From contig NZ_CP060418.1 in NCBI RefSeq assembly GCF_014298075.1, positions 930,001-994,000 of the forward strand: 64,000 nt of DNA. The letters are read 5' to 3'. The first letter of the stretch is position 1; each line of letters opens with the position of its first letter. The position numbers and the translations under genes are program-made. The notes beneath the pieces are model-generated. The model saw only the letters and a program-made list of their open reading frames with translations. It did not search any database and was not told where the DNA came from. Shown piece after piece: positions 62,215 to 64,000 of the stretch. The stretch comes from Enterobacter sp. JUb54. GTDB taxonomy: Bacteria > Pseudomonadota > Gammaproteobacteria > Enterobacterales > Enterobacteriaceae.

Positions 62215-64000
62215 TTAACCCATCGCGCTTTCGTGCAGGCGGGCTTTCAGCTTGCTGTACTCGTCAATCACATACTGCTCGGCGGCGCGTTGATCGGCGA
62301 TGCGCTCAACGTTCACGGCGCAGTACTTGTACTCCGGCGTCTTGGTTATCGGGCTCAGGTTCTCGGTCACCAGCTCGTTACAGGCGCCAATCCACCACTG
62401 GTAGGTCATATAGACCGCCCCTTTATTCGGCCGGTCGCTGACCTGGGCACGGGTGATGATCCGCCCTTTGCGCGAATTGACCCACACCAGCGCTTCATCT
62501 TCAATCCCCAGACGCGCGGCGTCGGCGGTGTTGATTTGCGCATAGCCCGGTTCATCCGCCAGCGCGGCCAGCGCCGCACAGTTGCCGGTCATCGAACGAC
62601 ACGAATAGTGGCCCACTTCACGCACCGTGGAGAGCACCATCGGGTACTCGTCGGTCAGCTTGTCAATCGGCGCAACCCAGTCGCAGGTATAGAACTGCGC
62701 CAGGCCGTTCGGCGTGGAGAAGGTCTCTTTAAACAGATAAGAGGTCCCCTGATCGGCATCGGACTCGTCGCGACACGGCCACATGATGTAGCCCAGCTCG
62801 CCCATTTTCTCGTAGGTGGCACCGTAAAAGTTCGGGCACAGATGCCGCAACTCGTCCCAGATCTCCTGGGTATTGTTGTAGTGCATCGGGTAGCCCATCC
62901 GGGTGGCGATTTCACTGATGATCTGCCAGTCGGTTTTCAGGTCCCACTTCGGCTCTACCGCTTTAAAGAAGCGCTGGAAGCCACGGTCGGCGGCGGTATA
63001 GACGCCTTCATGCTCGCCCCACGACGTTGACGGTAAAATCACATCCGCCGCCGACGCGGTTTTGGTCATAAAGATGTCCTGGACGATAACCAGCTCCAGC
63101 TCTTCAAAGGCTTTACGCACGGCGGACAGCTCGGCGTCGGTCTGGAGCGGATCTTCCCCCATGATGTACGCCGCCCGCACTTCGCCATGTGCCGCACGGT
63201 GCGGCAGCTCGCTGATGCGGTAGCCGGTATGTTCCGGCAGGCTGTCGACGCCCCAGGCTCTGGCGAACTTCTCGCGGTTTTCCGGGAACTTCACATACTG
63301 GTAGCCCGGATAGGTATCCGGCAGCGCGCCCATATCGCAGGCACCCTGGACGTTGTTCTGCCCGCGCACCGGGTTGACGCCGACGCTCGGTTTACCGAGG
63401 TTGCCGGTCATGATCGCCAGGCTGGTCAGCGAGCGGACGGTTTCCACTCCCTGATAGAACTGGGTGACGCCCATGCCCCACAGGATCGCGGCGGATTTGG
63501 CGCTGGCGTACATCCGGGCGCATTCGCGGATTTGCTGCGCGCTGACGCCGGTGATCGCTTCCACCGACTCCGGCGTGTAGCCTTCGACGATTTTACGATA
63601 CTCCTCGAAGCCCTCGGAACGGCTGGCCACGAAGGATTTATCGTAGAGATCTTCCTCGATGATGACATGCCCGATGGCGTTGAGCAGCGCGATGTTCGAG
63701 CCGTTTTTCAACGCGATGTGCATATCGGCAATGCGCGCGGTTTCAATTTTGCGCGGATCGCAGACGATAATTTTCGCCCCATTGCGTTTGGCGTTAATCA
63801 CGTGATTCGCCACGATGGGGTGTGAATCTGCCGGGTTGTACCCGAAGATAAACACGAGATCGGTGTTATCAATCTCTGTGATGGCATTACTCATGGCGCC
63901 ATTACCGACCGACTGGTGCAGACCTGCAACCGAAGGGCCGTGTCAGACGCGCGCGCAACAGTCGACGTTATTGGTACCAATAACGGCGCGTGCGAATTTT
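62215..64000 (-). CDS. fdhF: Formate dehydrogenase H, selenocysteine-containing (5' end outside window)
   Basis: The minus-strand frame enters from the right edge and ends with TAA at complement 62215-62217. It contains an in-frame TGA at complement 63943-63945 that must be selenocysteine: the context NNVDCCARV-U-HGPSVAGLHQ matches FdhF with Sec140. If residue numbering follows E. coli, the product is 715 residues, the same as FdhF, and the window holds residues 122-715. It is not a pseudogene. The enzyme oxidises formate in the formate hydrogenlyase complex with a bis-MGD cofactor and one [4Fe-4S] cluster. Its C-terminal codons are repeated in the array downstream. Confidence 0.93.
63906..63945 (-). 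promoter_or_regulatory. SECIS element of fdhF, starting at the UGA codon
   Basis: Reading the minus strand from TGA, a hairpin forms with GGTTGCA (complement 63925-63931) and TGCACC (63915-63920), one bulged base and the apical loop GGTCT (63920-63924). This matches the SelB-binding loop of E. coli fdhF. It directs Sec insertion in place of termination. Confidence 0.88.

Noticed and set aside
61154-62441. Long plus-strand open frames of 212 and 175 codons with a repetitive Arg/Gly-rich product.
   Set aside because: They arise from the 171-bp (57-codon) period of the tandem array. No ribosome site or protein family supports them, and they run into the antisense of fdhF.
62215-63945. A truncated formate dehydrogenase or a pseudogene with a premature stop.
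   Set aside because: The TGA is at the selenocysteine position and a SECIS hairpin follows; coding continues upstream with conserved FdhF residues.

Overview
The window is a chromosomal stretch of a GC-rich enterobacterium. Gene content and protein similarity (the mhp aromatic pathway, the formate dehydrogenase H family, enterobacterial cold-shock genes, FetMP/P19 iron uptake) point to Klebsiella or a close relative such as Raoultella; the species cannot be fixed from the sequence alone. No tRNA, rRNA, insertion sequence, prophage or CRISPR array was found. The window reads as metabolic accessory islands: small substrate operons, each with its own regulator and importer.

Layout. 1-1.7 kb: end of the mhp (3-phenylpropionate/3-hydroxyphenylpropionate) cluster (mhpE, mhpT). 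1.8-11.9 kb: a YfiH-type protein, then a sulfur locus. A rhodanese/cysteine dioxygenase operon and a monooxygenase/ABC importer operon share a LysR regulator and a common palindrome. 12-19.3 kb: TonB siderophore receptor divergent from a FecCD-type siderophore ABC operon that ends in an RpiR-family regulator. 19.3-25.6 kb: MFS transporter, M20 amidohydrolase, a cysteine version of formate dehydrogenase H, and an Ldh-family oxidoreductase. 25.8-35.9 kb: a 41-residue membrane peptide, an AraC regulator, an NqrC-like FMN protein, and a complete FTR1/P19-type iron uptake operon (FTR1, P19, DUF2318, two FtsX permeases, ATPase, thioredoxin-like protein) behind a strong Fur box. 35.9-46.8 kb: two importer/dioxygenase modules around a LysR gene that has a sigma-54 promoter and NtrC-like sites. 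46.8-47.4 kb: a CspF/CspH-type cold-shock gene and a YmcF-like zinc-ribbon gene. 47.6-54.4 kb: a 3-hydroxybutyrate/acetoacetate operon with a divergent LysR. 54.4-57.1 kb: a 46-residue Cys-containing peptide, a VirK/YbjX protein, a VOC protein and a DeoR regulator. 57.3-61.1 kb: a xanthine dehydrogenase-family enzyme whose Mo and FAD subunits are fused, plus its Fe-S subunit. 61.1-62.2 kb: a 171/172-bp tandem array. 62.2-64 kb: a selenocysteine-containing fdhF cut by the window edge.

Most notable: (1) fdhF is read through an in-frame UGA followed by a SECIS hairpin, while a second full-length fdhF paralogue 38 kb away has a TGT codon at the same position; (2) downstream of fdhF the last ~19 codons of the gene plus a two-hairpin REP/BIME-like element are tandemly repeated; (3) the PhyH/ABC/LysR region carries nitrogen-control promoter signals and may be an uncharacterised scavenging pathway; (4) an orphan NqrC-like flavoprotein sits directly upstream of the FTR1/P19 iron system.
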